Assembly (NCBI GenBank): GCA_021730945.1
Contig: JAKFYH010000019.1
Location: 123,532-187,531, forward strand
Direction of reading: 5' to 3'
Origin: Acidobacteriota bacterium
Lineage (GTDB): Bacteria; Acidobacteriota; Vicinamibacteria; Vicinamibacterales; UBA2999
Length of the DNA: 64,000 bases
The notes below the pieces were generated by a model. The model was not told where the DNA came from. It searched no databases and worked only from the letters and a program-made list of their open reading frames with translations. This document shows positions 43,145 through 52,439 of this stretch, piece after piece. Within the stretch, counting starts at the first letter, position 1. Each line of letters starts with the position of its first letter. The translations under genes and the position numbers were made by a program.

Positions 43145-44539
43145 CTACGGCTGCACCGCCGTGCGCACCAGGCCGGCGGCGGTACGCGCCTCGCGCAGCA
43201 CCGCGGCTTCGTCCATGGTCAGCACCTTGCGGTCGCGCATCAAGATCTTGCCGTTCACGATCGTCGTCTCGACATCGTCGCCGCGCGAGGTGTAGACGAT
43301 CTGCGCGATCGGGTCGAACAGCGGCTGCTGCCGCGCCTTGGACATACCGACGATGATGAGGTCGGCCAGCTTGCCGGCCTCCAGCGATCCCAGGTGCTCC
43401 CCCCGACCGAGGGCACGGGCCCCGCCGAGCGTAGCCATCTCCAGCGCCTCCGCCGCGCTGATCGCCGTCGGGTCCATGGTCACCAGTTTTTGCTGGAAGG
43501 CGACCTGCCGCATGGCCTCGAACATGTCGAGATCGTTGTTGCTGGCGGCACCGTCGGTGCCGATGCCGACGTGGACCCCAGCCTGCCGGTACTTCACGAC
43601 CGGCGCCGTCCCGCTCGATAGCTTCATGTTGCTTTCGGGATTATTCGCGATCCCGATCCCCCGCTGCCGGAGCACGCCGATCTCATCGTCGGTGATCCAC
43701 ACACCGTGCGCGGCAATCGTGGTGGGCGCCCAGAAGCCGAGCCGATCGAGAATGGCGACCGGCCGGCCCTGATGCCGTTGCTGCGACAGGCCGATCTCCG
43801 CCTGGGTTTCGGCGAGGTGGATCTGGATGGGAATCATCAACCGCTTCGCCAGTTCACTGATGGCCGTGAGCGTCCCGGCGTCGAGCGTGTAGACAGAATG
43901 CGGAGCGATAGACGGCGTGATCAAGTCGTCGTGATCAAACTGCCTGACAAAGGCCTCGGTCCGGGCCAGTGCGTCGGCCGGCGTTTTGGCGTCGGGTACC
44001 GGAAACTCGATCACGGTCTGGCCCAGCACGCCCCGCATGCCGGCGGCCTTGGTCACCTTCGCCACTTCCTCTTCGAAGTAGTACATGTCGGCAAAGGTGG
44101 TCGTGCCCGACTGGATCATCTCCAGCAGCGCCAGCCGTGTACCCACGCGCACGAACTCCGGCGACACCGTCCTGGCCTCGGCTGGAAAGATGTATTTCTG
44201 CAGCCAGTCCATCAGCGACAAGTCGTTGCCGAGGCCGCGAAACATCACCATGGCCGCGTGGGTGTGGGTGTTAATCAACCCCGGCATCACCACCTTGCCG
44301 GCCGCCTCGATGGTGTCGGCCCCGCGATAGCGGGCGGCAATCACCGCCGGGGTATCCACCGCGACAATCCGCGTGCCATTGATGGCGACCGAGCCCGGAT
44401 TGAGAACGCGGCGACTGCCATCAACCGTGACCACGATGCCGTTGGCGATCACCAGCGAGACGTCAGTGGCTTGCCTGGCGATCACCAGGGGCACGGACGA
44501 CACCAGCGCCACCACGGTGGCGAGAATACGGACTCGCAT
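43145..44539 (-). CDS. Exported amidohydrolase (MTA/SAH deaminase or triazine hydrolase family)
   Basis: A 464-residue metal-dependent hydrolase of the SsnA/MtaD group with a signal peptide (about 1-21, ending VIARQ), so it acts outside the cytoplasm. The metal site is visible: GLINTHTHAAMVMFRG, IHLAETQ, IAAHGVW and GTDGAASNNDLDM. The substrate is likely a deaminated or dechlorinated N-heterocycle or nucleoside; not decidable. A TACAAT box lies 7 bases before ATG 44539. Location next to hpt and upp fits nucleobase scavenging (inference). Confidence 0.85.
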   Translation of the reverse strand: MRVRILATVVALVSSVPLVIARQATDVSLVIANGIVVTVDGSRRVLNPGSVAINGTRIVAVDTPAVIAARYRGADTIEAAGKVVMPGLINTHTHAAMVMFRGLGNDLSLMDWLQKYIFPAEARTVSPEFVRVGTRLALLEMIQSGTTTFADMYYFEEEVAKVTKAAGMRGVLGQTVIEFPVPDAKTPADALARTEAFVRQFDHDDLITPSIAPHSVYTLDAGTLTAISELAKRLMIPIQIHLAETQAEIGLSQQRHQGRPVAILDRLGFWAPTTIAAHGVWITDDEIGVLRQRGIGIANNPESNMKLSSGTAPVVKYRQAGVHVGIGTDGAASNNDLDMFEAMRQVAFQQKLVTMDPTAISAAEALEMATLGGARALGRGEHLGSLEAGKLADLIIVGMSKARQQPLFDPIAQIVYTSRGDDVETTIVNGKILMRDRKVLTMDEAAVLREARTAAGLVRTAVQP

Positions 44540-44546
44540 ACCGTGA

Positions 44547-44552
44547 ATTGTA
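44547..44552 (-). promoter_or_regulatory. -10-like box 7 bases before the amidohydrolase
   Basis: TACAAT on the minus strand, followed by 7 bases and ATG 44539. It lies 21 bases from the plus-strand upp box at 44574-44579; RNA polymerase bound to one would cover the -35 area of the other. Confidence 0.5.
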
Positions 44553-44573
44553 CGTGAATCCGGAATTGCGGTG

Positions 44574-44579
44574 TAAGCT
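44574..44579 (+). promoter_or_regulatory. -10-like box 9 bases before upp
   Basis: TAAGCT is followed by 9 bases and GTG 44589. No ribosome-binding site fits in the gap. Divergent and overlapping with the amidohydrolase promoter. Confidence 0.4.
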
Positions 44580-44588
44580 CTCTGCGCC

Positions 44589-45209
44589 GTGCTGCGACTG
44601 GTGACACACCCGCTGGTACACGACTGCCTGGCTGACCTGCGCGATGCGCGGACAGGCCCGGAGCGGTTCCGTGCGCTCACCAACCGCATCAGTGTGCTGC
44701 TCGGGGCCGAAGCCTTGCGCGACGTGCCGATGGCCGATGGGACCGTCGCTACCCCGCTCGGGCCCTCACCCTGCCGGCGGGTGGCGGCTGACGTCGTGGT
44801 GGCTCCGGTCCTGCGGGCCGGACTGGGCATGCTACCCGGCCTGCTCGAACTGGTGCCCAACGCGAGGGTGGGACACCTCGGCCTCCAGCGCGACGAGCGT
44901 ACCGCCATCGCCTCCCAGTACTACGCGAAACTGCCGCCCAGGATTGAAGACAGCTACGTGCTGCTGGTTGACCCGATGCTGGCCACTGGTGGCAGCGCCG
45001 TCGCCGCCCTGGACGTGCTGACCAAGGCCGGGGCCCGCCACCTGCGACTGGTCTGCATTGTCGCCGCCCCGGAAGGCGTGGCGGCGGTCGAACGGGCCTA
45101 TCCAGACGTGCCGATCTTCACACCGGCCGTCGACCGCGAGCTGAACGCGCAGAAGTTCATCGTGCCCGGCCTGGGCGACTTCGGCGATCGGTTGTTTGGG
45201 ACCATCTAG
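44589..45209 (+). CDS. upp: Uracil phosphoribosyltransferase
   Basis: Pyrimidine salvage: uracil plus PRPP to UMP. The 206 residues have APVLRAGLGMLPGLLELVP, the PRPP loop VLLVDPMLATGGSAVAALD and the C-terminal GLGDFGDRLFGTI signature. The start is GTG 44589, 49 bases from the divergent amidohydrolase ATG. A tRNA follows on the other strand. Confidence 0.95.
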   Translation: MLRLVTHPLVHDCLADLRDARTGPERFRALTNRISVLLGAEALRDVPMADGTVATPLGPSPCRRVAADVVVAPVLRAGLGMLPGLLELVPNARVGHLGLQRDERTAIASQYYAKLPPRIEDSYVLLVDPMLATGGSAVAALDVLTKAGARHLRLVCIVAAPEGVAAVERAYPDVPIFTPAVDRELNAQKFIVPGLGDFGDRLFGTI

Positions 45210-45218
45210 CGAGGAAAG

Positions 45219-45293
45219 TGGTGCGCGCTGGAGGATTCGAACCTCCGACCCCCGCCGTGTGAAGGCGGTGCTCTACCGCTGAGCCAAGCGCGC
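45219..45293 (-). tRNA. tRNA-Val (anticodon CAC)
   Basis: On the minus strand acceptor GCGCGCT/AGCGCGC, D arm GCTC/GAGC, anticodon stem CCGCC/GGCGG around loop TTCACAC (anticodon CAC) and T arm GGAGG/CCTCC with TTCGAAT. Discriminator A and encoded CCA at 45219-45221. It reads GTG. Confidence 0.97.
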
Positions 45294-45317
45294 GGCCAGA
45301 CCGAGAATCATAGCATT

Positions 45318-46697
45318 TTACGAGACTTCGAGCGAGCCTTGGTACTTATCGATCAGGCGATACAGCGCTCGCCGGCTGATACCCAATCGTCGCGCTGCCA
45401 ACGACTTGTTGCCGCCCGTGGTATCAAGGGCAGCGGCAACGGCCTCGGCGCTCGGTGGCGGGCCCGCCGGTTCATCGTCGATGGCGATGGGACCTGATGG
45501 CCGGTCGATCAACGACCGCGCCAGATCGCCTTCCGTCAGCAAGTGCCCCTCGCACAGCAAGCAGGCCCGTTCGATCACGTTGCGTAGTTCGCGCACGTTG
45601 CCCGGCCACGTCCATCGTCCGAGCCGCTCCTCGGCGGTTTCCGTGAGGCCGGTGATCGGCTTGCCGAATTCCCTGGCGAACCGTCGCACGAAGGCCGCCG
45701 TCAGGTATGGGATGTCCTCGGCGCGTTCGCGCAATGGCGGGACGGCAATCTCCACGACATTGAGGCGGTAGTACAGGTCGCTGCGGAAGCGCCCGGCGGC
45801 AATCTCGGCGTCGAGCCGCCGATTGGTGGCCGCAATCACGCGGACGTCCACGCGCTTGAGCTCGACCGAACCCACCCGTTGCAACTCGCCGTTCTCAAGC
45901 GTCCTCAAGAGCTTGGCCTGCGCGCCGGCCGGCAGTTCGCCGGCCTCGTCCAGGAACACCGTGCCGCCGTGCGCGGCCTCGAACACGCCGGACTTATCGG
46001 CCGTAGCACCGGTGAACGCGCCACGCACGTGGCCGAACAGCTCCGACTCGAACAGCGTCTCGACAACGGCCGAACAATTGACAGTCAACAGCTTCCGGGC
46101 GCTCCTGGGACCGAGCTGATGGAGCGCGCGCGCCACCAGTTCCTTGCCCGTCCCGGTCTCCCCGGTCACCAGCACCGTGCGCGCATGCGGGGCCAGACGG
46201 TTGATCACGCTGAACAACTCCCGCATGGCCGGCGAACGCCCGATCATGCCGCACACCTCAAGGCGCTCGGCCAGCGCGGCGTCGCTGTCGAGCACCGAGA
46301 TGCGATCCTCGAACTGCTGGCGCATGGCCGCCATCAATCCGCGCACGCGCGGCAGGTCGAGCGGCTTGGACAGATACTCGGAGGCGCCGAGCTTGATCGC
46401 CTCGACCGCATCTTCGACGCTGGCGGCGCCGCTCATCAGCGCAATCTGCGAACTCGTTCCGCCGGCCCGCACGGCGCGCAGCACGTCCAGACCGTTCACC
46501 CGAGGCATGTGGAGATCAAGCAACACCAGGTCCATGTGCCGGCGGTGTAGCATCTCGAGCGCGCCGGCGCCATCGGCGGCCTCCACCACCTCGAAGCCCT
46601 CGCGGGTTCCGACCTCACTGAGCAACTGACGGATCTGTGGGTCGTCGTCGACGAGGAGTAACAGTGGACGAGGTGACTTGGGGGTCTCGGGGCGCAT
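45318..46697 (-). CDS. NtrC-family sigma-54 response regulator
   Basis: A 459-residue response regulator. Receiver about 14-125 (LLLVDDDPQIRQ, phospho-Asp in LVLLDLHMPR, Lys in YLSKPLDLP). The AAA+ domain about 150-380 has VTGETGTGKELVARAL, ELFGHVRGAFTGATADKSG and DLYYRLNVVEIAVPPLRER. The Fis-type helix-turn-helix lies near 425-455 (NKSLAARRLGISRRALYRLI). ATG 46697 is preceded by GGTGAGAG. The divergent hybrid kinase at 46819 is the likely partner. Confidence 0.93.
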   Translation of the reverse strand: MRPETPKSPRPLLLLVDDDPQIRQLLSEVGTREGFEVVEAADGAGALEMLHRRHMDLVLLDLHMPRVNGLDVLRAVRAGGTSSQIALMSGAASVEDAVEAIKLGASEYLSKPLDLPRVRGLMAAMRQQFEDRISVLDSDAALAERLEVCGMIGRSPAMRELFSVINRLAPHARTVLVTGETGTGKELVARALHQLGPRSARKLLTVNCSAVVETLFESELFGHVRGAFTGATADKSGVFEAAHGGTVFLDEAGELPAGAQAKLLRTLENGELQRVGSVELKRVDVRVIAATNRRLDAEIAAGRFRSDLYYRLNVVEIAVPPLRERAEDIPYLTAAFVRRFAREFGKPITGLTETAEERLGRWTWPGNVRELRNVIERACLLCEGHLLTEGDLARSLIDRPSGPIAIDDEPAGPPPSAEAVAAALDTTGGNKSLAARRLGISRRALYRLIDKYQGSLEVS

Positions 46698-46818
46698 GTG
46701 CTCTCACCAAACAATTTACCCCGGCTCGCAGCTTTGTGCGGGATTGAACACCGTGCAGGCGCCGGCGGCGCCTCCGGGGTCGGAATCATGAGAGTTCCTC
46801 CCGGCCTGGCCGTCTATA

Positions 46819-48402
46819 TTGACGTTGGCGCACGCCCCCCAACACACGACCATTCGGGTTCTCTTCGTGGAGGACTCACCCGACGACGCGGAGCTGGCAA
46901 CGCTTGAGCTGGCGCGCCATGGCTACCGCTGCGAGTCGGGCCTGGTCGAAACGCGCCACGCACTGCTGGCGGCCCTGACCAGCCAGTCCTGGGACGTGGT
47001 GCTCAGTGACCATTCGATGCGCCAGTTTACGTCGCTCGACGCCCTCCGCGTGACCCGTCAGCACGACCCCGACCTGCCCTTTATCATCGTCTCCGGTACG
47101 ATCGGCGAGGATGCCGCCGTGGACGCCATGCGGGCCGGCGCCCAGGACTACGTGCTGAAGCACAATTTGCGACGGCTGGGCCCGGCGGTGGAGCGCGAGA
47201 TGCGCGAGGCCGAAAACCGCCGGCAACAGCGCCGCACCCAGGAGGCGCTGCTGGCGTCCGAGCATCGCCTCCGCCATGCCCAGAAGATTGAGGCCGTGGG
47301 CCGCCTGGCCGGCGGTATTGCTCATGACTTCAACAACCTGCTCACCGTCATCATGGGCTTCGCCGAACTATTGCTCGAACAACTCCCCCGCGACCATGGC
47401 GCGTTCCGCGATGCCAGCGAGATCCAGGTGGCGGCCCAACGGGCTACGCGGCTAACCAAGCAACTGGTGGCGTTCAGCCGCCAGCAGGTGCTCGAACCGC
47501 GCGTGGTCGACCTGGTGGCCGCCATCCTGGCCATGGAGGCCATGGTGACCCGCCTGATCGGCGAAGAGGTGCGCTGCCAACTGAGCCTGCCCGATGAGCC
47601 GCACTTCGTGCTGATTGACCCTGGGCAGTTCGAGCAGGTCATCCTGAACCTGGTCATCAACGCTCGCGATGCCATGCCCATGGGCGGCACACTCCAGGTA
47701 GGTCTCCAACGGGCCGGGCTCGACCTCACCCGCGCCACCGCCCTGGACGTCCCGCCTGGCGAGTACGTCGAGGTTCGGGTCGCCGATACCGGCACTGGCA
47801 TGACCACGGAGACGCTCGATCAGATTTTCGAGCCCTTCTTCACCACCAAGCCCACCGGCCGCGGCACCGGCCTTGGCTTGTCGACGGTATTCGGCGTTGT
47901 CCGCCAAAGTCGCGGCGCCATCGACGTGACGACCGCGCCTGGCGCGGGCTCGACCTTCCAGATCTACTTTCCGGTGAGTCGCGAACAGGCCGCGGACCCT
48001 GAGGTCAGGACGGTGACTGAAGTAGCGGCAGTGCCGGGCAGCACCATTCTGCTCGCCGAGGACGAGGAGAGCGTCCGTGTCTTTCTGCAAACGGCCCTGG
48101 AGCGTGGCGGGCACCGGGTGATTGCCACCGGCAGCGGAACGGAAGCGGTCGACGCCGCGCGCGCGGCCCGCGTCCCGATCGACTTGTTGATCGCCGACGT
48201 GGTCATGCCGGGGCTGTCGGGACCCGAAGTGGCGGCCGAGATTGCCACGCTGTTCCCCGCCATGCGCGTGATCTTCCTGTCGGGATACTCAGCCCACTCG
48301 GCTCTGCCAGAACATCTCAGTGCCGACCCCAGCGCCTTTCTCCAAAAGCCCTTCGCCGTCGACACGCTGATGGCCAAGGTCCGCGAGCGTCTCGCCGGCT
48401 AG
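46819..48402 (+). CDS. Hybrid histidine kinase with receivers at both ends
   Basis: A 527-residue soluble kinase: an N-terminal receiver (about 13-130, VLFVEDSPDDAE, Asp in VVLSDHSMR), HisKA with the phospho-His in AGGIAHDFNNLL (about 167), HATPase_c with VLNLVINARDAMP and TGRGTGLGLSTV, and a C-terminal receiver (about 408-525, ILLAEDEESVRVF, Asp in LLIADVVMPG). No membrane segment, so it senses a cytoplasmic cue or another kinase. The start is uncertain: only TTG codons (46819, 46825) exist, and a TATATT box overlaps the first. Confidence 0.9.
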   Translation: MTLAHAPQHTTIRVLFVEDSPDDAELATLELARHGYRCESGLVETRHALLAALTSQSWDVVLSDHSMRQFTSLDALRVTRQHDPDLPFIIVSGTIGEDAAVDAMRAGAQDYVLKHNLRRLGPAVEREMREAENRRQQRRTQEALLASEHRLRHAQKIEAVGRLAGGIAHDFNNLLTVIMGFAELLLEQLPRDHGAFRDASEIQVAAQRATRLTKQLVAFSRQQVLEPRVVDLVAAILAMEAMVTRLIGEEVRCQLSLPDEPHFVLIDPGQFEQVILNLVINARDAMPMGGTLQVGLQRAGLDLTRATALDVPPGEYVEVRVADTGTGMTTETLDQIFEPFFTTKPTGRGTGLGLSTVFGVVRQSRGAIDVTTAPGAGSTFQIYFPVSREQAADPEVRTVTEVAAVPGSTILLAEDEESVRVFLQTALERGGHRVIATGSGTEAVDAARAARVPIDLLIADVVMPGLSGPEVAAEIATLFPAMRVIFLSGYSAHSALPEHLSADPSAFLQKPFAVDTLMAKVRERLAG

Positions 48403-48421
48403 GCCGCTCCGCCGAGCCGGC
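48394..48421. terminator. Hairpin between convergent genes
   Basis: GCCGGCT (48394-48400) pairs with AGCCGGC (48415-48421), with an inner GGC/GCC pairing. It spans the space between the kinase stop and the convergent stop at 48424 and could end transcription in both directions. No T-tract follows. Confidence 0.45.
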
Positions 48422-48423
48422 GC

Positions 48424-48981
48424 CTATCCGGCCTTCTTGACTTCGATGATGAGGGCCTGAATTGCGCGGGCATAGGCTTCGTCGGCGGCGGCATAGGCCT
48501 TCATGTAATCGGCCTCGGACATCTTGTCTTCCCGCCAGTTGCCGTCAAAGCGCATGGTTTTGGCGCCCACATCGTGCGAGTCGGCCGGTCCCTGTCTCGA
48601 GTCGGGTTTGGCCTTGAGGCCGTCGGGGCCCAGGTCGGTCACGAAGTTGCGGCTCTCGATCACCGACGCGCTGTTCAGGTCCAGGTAGACTTCGCGATAC
48701 TCCTTGCGGATCAACTTCTCGTTGACGACCGCCGGTGCGGTCGTGCGCGCCCACACCACCATCAATTGGCCCGGGAAATTGAGGGCGCCAACAAACTCTT
48801 CGAGATTGTCGGGCATGCGGGCGGCGATGCTGTCCAGCTTCTTGCTCGTCAGCAGTTGGGCCAGTTCTTTGGCAGGGGCGGCCGACTTGGGTTCTTGGGC
48901 GAAGGCCGCCGGCGGGAGCGCTGACAACAGCAGAACCGGGACCAGAATCGAGGCGAGGGCAGACGAGGACAACAATTTCAT
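48424..48981 (-). CDS. Exported protein, function unknown
   Basis: A 185-residue protein with a clear signal peptide (about 1-29, ending AAFAQEP). The mature part has no recognised domain; it is mixed alpha/beta with the charged segment LIRKEYREVYLDLNSA. I chose ATG 48981 over an ATG 5 codons earlier because it begins the signal peptide. TTAAAT lies 6 bases upstream, so the transcript may be leaderless. Confidence 0.6.
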   Translation of the reverse strand: MKLLSSSALASILVPVLLLSALPPAAFAQEPKSAAPAKELAQLLTSKKLDSIAARMPDNLEEFVGALNFPGQLMVVWARTTAPAVVNEKLIRKEYREVYLDLNSASVIESRNFVTDLGPDGLKAKPDSRQGPADSHDVGAKTMRFDGNWREDKMSEADYMKAYAAADEAYARAIQALIIEVKKAG

Positions 48982-49030
48982 GCCCCCATTTAACACACTT
49001 GTCCCGCCGAAGCCTAGGGCGAAGGCGGAT

Positions 49031-49468
49031 TCAGCCGATGAAAAGCGATTCTTCCTCGTCGACCGTGGGGCGGCTGGCCTGCCGGCGGCGCGAGGCCTCC
49101 CGCAATCCGCTGAACGAATCGATCAGAGCGGAGAGGCCCGCGAAGATGGCCATGCCCTGCTTCGCCGGGCCGGTGACGAAGGACTGTGCCACGGCCAGGG
49201 TCTGGTCGACCCTCTCGGTGAGTTCGGCAAACACCTGGTCGAAACGCTCCACTTGCCGCGCCGCCAGCGTGGCCGTGCGTGCCGCCTCGCTGGAGATCGC
49301 GGTGAGGTTGGCCATCAGCGGCTTGATGTCCTGATCGAGCTGGGTGGCGATCTGATCCAGGCGCTTGGCCATGCGAATGCCGGCCCAGATGGCCGCCACC
49401 TGGACAGCGGCCATCAGCAGCACCGCCACAGCGATGACGCCGAGGAACAGCTCGCCGGTGCCACTCAC
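49031..49468 (-). CDS. DUF948-like membrane protein
   Basis: A 145-residue protein with one N-terminal span (about 7-29, LGVIAVAVLLMAAVQVAAIW) and a long helical, probably coiled, stretch (about 35-115). It resembles DUF948 proteins that often accompany YtxH genes. GTG 49468 overlaps the YtxH stop (GTGA). It closes the uvrB-mla-ytxH group. Function unknown. Confidence 0.7.
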   Translation of the reverse strand: MSGTGELFLGVIAVAVLLMAAVQVAAIWAGIRMAKRLDQIATQLDQDIKPLMANLTAISSEAARTATLAARQVERFDQVFAELTERVDQTLAVAQSFVTGPAKQGMAIFAGLSALIDSFSGLREASRRRQASRPTVDEEESLFIG

Positions 49469-49737
49469 GCCTGGTCGCCCCGCTCCCGCGCCTGCTGGAA
49501 GGCTTCGCGACCGCGATCAACCGCCGTGGCCAGGTTCTCGCGCTGACGCTCGTAGTACTCGCGGCCCTGATCCATGGCGTCGCGCGCCTTGTCCTTGCTC
49601 TCGCGCGCCTTCTTCCCAAGATACTCGCGCGTCTCCTCGCCCGAGGCCGGTGCAAAGAGCAGCGCCACGGCCGCGCCGGTGAGGGCGCCGACCACGAATG
49701 CAATGACTACGCTGCCGCCGCTGGTGTCCTTGGACAT
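49465..49737 (-). CDS. YtxH-family membrane protein
   Basis: A 90-residue protein with the YtxH hallmark: one short span (about 10-32, GSVVIAFVVGALTGAAVALL) followed by FAPASGEETREYL and a charged amphipathic helix. YtxH proteins are general-stress related in Bacillus (known); the role here is not clear. ATG 49737 is 8 bases after the mlaD stop. Overlaps DUF948 gene. Confidence 0.78.
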   Translation of the reverse strand: MSKDTSGGSVVIAFVVGALTGAAVALLFAPASGEETREYLGKKARESKDKARDAMDQGREYYERQRENLATAVDRGREAFQQARERGDQA

Positions 49738-49745
49738 GGAACTCC

Positions 49746-50786
49746 TCAAAAGATGCTGACTTTCACGTTCAGGTATTTCTTCGGGTCTTTCTTGATTTCC
49801 GCGATCAGCGCCCGCATCTCGGACACCGTCCCATTCATGTTCTCATATAACTGCTTGTCGTGCAGCAGTTGCCCGGCCGTCCCCTGGCCGTCGTTGAGCT
49901 GCTGCAGAACCGTGTCCAGGCGTGCAGTCATGCTGTCCAGGCGCTGGTAGAGCGCTTCGTCGTTCAGTAACTTGCCGGCTGTCCCTTCGCCGCGATTGAG
50001 CCGGGCCGTCATGGTCTCGATGTTCGAGGTCGTCTGGTTGAGATTCCTGGCGAATGCCGGGTCGTGCAACAGCTGACCGAGGCTGCCTTCGCCCTTGCGC
50101 ACGCTCGCGGTAATGGCGTTGAGGTTCGCCAGTGACGCTTCCAACTCGTTGTAGGCCTTGGGATCGTTGGCCAGCTTGCCCATGGTGCCCTTGCCCTCGT
50201 TGACCGATCGCGCCACCCGTTCCGCCGCCCGCACCAGGCCGTCGAACTGCTGGTACACCGACTCATCGGTAAACAGTTTGCCGATCGTGCCACGCCCGGC
50301 CCGGATGTCGGCCACCAGTTGCTTGGCCTGATTCAGGCTGGCAGTCCCCTCGGTCGCCACCTGCGCGATGGTTCCCTCGGCCATGCCCGACCGCACGTAG
50401 CCCCACTCGGGAACCGGCGTGCCGCCGATCCCGGCTGAAATATCCACCGCCCCCTCGCCGAGCAGCGAGATGGTGCCCAACACGGCTACCGACCGGTCGG
50501 TGACGAGTGGCCGAAAGTCGTTCTTCACGTCGAACCAGACTTCGACGCCGGTGGGCGACAGGATCACGCGGTCGACCGTGCCGACCTGCACGCCGGCCAC
50601 CCGGACCGGCGAACCGGCCATCAGGCCGGCCACATTCTCAAAGCGAGTTTTAAGTGCGTAGTTCTGCCACGGCATGCCGCCGCCGCCGCCAACGGCGAAG
50701 ATCAACATGCCGGCCATCGTGACCGCAAAGATGACGATGATGCCGAACTTGAGTTCGGCCCACGCGAGTGAGTGTGTACGTGGCAT
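49746..50786 (-). CDS. mlaD: MCE-domain lipid transport protein, MlaD-like, with C-terminal repeats
   Basis: A 346-residue protein with one N-terminal membrane span (about 12-32), then an MCE domain (about 37-115: LKTRFENVAGLMAGSPVRVAG, ILSPTGVEVWFDV, SLLGEGAVDIS). It binds phospholipid in the periplasm as part of an MCE transporter with MlaE and MlaF. The C-terminal half has five spaced copies of the pattern GxGTxGxLxxDxxxY (for example GTIGKLFTDESVYQQF, GTAGKLLNDEALYQRL), about 35-40 residues apart. I chose ATG 50786, the membrane-span start. Confidence 0.88.
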   Translation of the reverse strand: MPRTHSLAWAELKFGIIVIFAVTMAGMLIFAVGGGGGMPWQNYALKTRFENVAGLMAGSPVRVAGVQVGTVDRVILSPTGVEVWFDVKNDFRPLVTDRSVAVLGTISLLGEGAVDISAGIGGTPVPEWGYVRSGMAEGTIAQVATEGTASLNQAKQLVADIRAGRGTIGKLFTDESVYQQFDGLVRAAERVARSVNEGKGTMGKLANDPKAYNELEASLANLNAITASVRKGEGSLGQLLHDPAFARNLNQTTSNIETMTARLNRGEGTAGKLLNDEALYQRLDSMTARLDTVLQQLNDGQGTAGQLLHDKQLYENMNGTVSEMRALIAEIKKDPKKYLNVKVSIF

Positions 50787-50802
50787 GGCTGTCTCAGTCC
50801 TC

Positions 50803-51654
50803 TTACGAAAGAAACGTTTGCATGTAGGGGTCGGTCGATCGGCGCAGCTCATCCGCCGATCCTTCGAAGTGCACCGAGCCATCCTTGAGCATGACGAAGT
50901 CGGCCTCGCTCAGCTTGGAGTCGGCGGCCTTGACGATCTCGGCCTCACCAACCCCCTCGCGCGACGCGGCATGGGTCGCCACGTAGAAGGCGTCACGCAG
51001 CTGGTGCGTCACGATGACGGAGGTCACCGCCTCGAGGTCGCGCAGCTTGATGATCTCCGCATCGATCGTCAACGAAGTGATCGGGTCGAGTCCGGTCGTC
51101 GGCTCGTCGTAGAGCAGCAACGTCGGCTTGGCGGCCATGGCGCGGGCAATGGCGACGCGCCGGCGCTGGCCGCCAGACAATTCCGAGGGCTGCTTGTCGA
51201 TGTGCTCACCCAATCCGACAAAGCCGAGAACCTCCTCGACCCGCTGGCGAACCTCAGCCAGCGGCAAGGTGGTCTCCTCGTAGAGCTTGTAGCCGACATT
51301 TTCGCCGACCGTGAACGAATCAAACAGCGCGCCCTCCTGGAACACCATGCCCATGTGGTGGCGCACGCCCATCATCTGTGTCTCGGTCAACTGGTCGACG
51401 CGGTGGCCAAGCACCCAGATCGTGCCGGAGTCGGGCTTCAGCAGGCCGAGCATCAACTTCAGGATGGTCGACTTGCCGGCGCCGCTGGCGCCGAGGAAAA
51501 TCTTGGTGTGGCCGGCGCGCACATCGAAGGTGACGTCCTGCAGGATGACCTTCTCGTCGAAGGCGAGGCACACCTTATCGAACAGGACCACCGGCGCGTG
51601 GGGCTCCGCCAGCTCAACGGCGACGCCAAATTCCGCAAGGCTCTTGTGTCTCAT
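50803..51654 (-). CDS. mlaF: MCE transporter ATP-binding protein, MlaF-like
   Basis: A 283-residue ABC ATPase for the lipid transporter: Walker A LGASGAGKSTILKLMLGL, Q-loop MVFQEGALFDS, signature PSELSGGQRRRVAIARAM, Walker B LLYDEPTTGLDP and the H-loop His in VTHQLRDAF. ATG 51654 shares one base with the mlaE stop (TGATG). The longer frame upstream is antisense or shadow of mlaE. Confidence 0.9.
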   Translation of the reverse strand: MRHKSLAEFGVAVELAEPHAPVVLFDKVCLAFDEKVILQDVTFDVRAGHTKIFLGASGAGKSTILKLMLGLLKPDSGTIWVLGHRVDQLTETQMMGVRHHMGMVFQEGALFDSFTVGENVGYKLYEETTLPLAEVRQRVEEVLGFVGLGEHIDKQPSELSGGQRRRVAIARAMAAKPTLLLYDEPTTGLDPITSLTIDAEIIKLRDLEAVTSVIVTHQLRDAFYVATHAASREGVGEAEIVKAADSKLSEADFVMLKDGSVHFEGSADELRRSTDPYMQTFLS

Positions 51655-52439
51655 CAGAACAGAATCGAGATTAGCAGGCGGCTCAGGAAGAAGTCGACAA
51701 TCAGCACGACCACCGAGGCGGCCACTACCGCGTTGGTCGTGGAACGGCCGACCCCCTGGGTGCCACCACTCGTTCGCAGGCCGACGTGGCAACCGATGGT
51801 CACGATCACAAACCCCAGGAAGAATGGCTTGATCAGTCCCATCCACACGTCCTGGATGTACAGGCCCTCGACCACGGAAGTCCAATAGACGCCGGACGGG
51901 ACGCGCAGTTGCGTCAGCGCGATCAACCATCCGCCTGCCAACCCCACCGCATTGGCCACGACCGTGAGGATCGGACACATGATGAAGCCCGCCAGCACGC
52001 GCGGCACGACCAGCTTGCGGATGGGATCGGTCCCGAGCGCCCTCAGCGCACTGATCTGCTCGGTCACCATCATGGAGCCCAGCTCGGCGGCAATGCCTGA
52101 CCCGACCCGGCCGGCCAGCATCAGGGCGGTCAGCACCGGCCCCAGCTCCTTAATCATCGAGGCGCTAATCAGGCGGCCGACAAACGGCCGCGCGCCGAAC
52201 TGATCGAGCGTCATGCCCGACTGCAGGGCCAGGACCGCCCCGGTGAAGAACCCCGTCAGGACCACCACGGTGAGCGACCCGAGGCCAATGACCTCGATCT
52301 GCTCCATGACGTCACGGGCATAGAACGGCCGCGACACCGTGCCCTGCATGGCGGCCATGCACAGCCTGGTGTACTCCTGGACCTCGAGGAGGGACCGTTT
52401 CAGCCACCTGATGGCTGAGGCCTGGCGTGCTCCCCTCAT
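51654..52439 (-). CDS. mlaE: MCE transporter permease, MlaE-like
   Basis: A 261-residue permease with about five spans and the MlaE features [41 protein letters not shown] and a final segment [23 protein letters not shown] 52439 overlaps the uvrB stop (ATGA), an unusual coupling between DNA repair and lipid transport. Confidence 0.9.
   Translation of the reverse strand: MRGARQASAIRWLKRSLLEVQEYTRLCMAAMQGTVSRPFYARDVMEQIEVIGLGSLTVVVLTGFFTGAVLALQSGMTLDQFGARPFVGRLISASMIKELGPVLTALMLAGRVGSGIAAELGSMMVTEQISALRALGTDPIRKLVVPRVLAGFIMCPILTVVANAVGLAGGWLIALTQLRVPSGVYWTSVVEGLYIQDVWMGLIKPFFLGFVIVTIGCHVGLRTSGGTQGVGRSTTNAVVAASVVVLIVDFFLSRLLISILF

Noticed and set aside
46698..46818. Sigma-54 promoter between the NtrC-type regulator and the hybrid kinase
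   Set aside because: I looked for TGGCAC-N5-TTGCA in both directions and found no acceptable match; the gap has TAAATT and TATATT boxes of the sigma-70 type instead.
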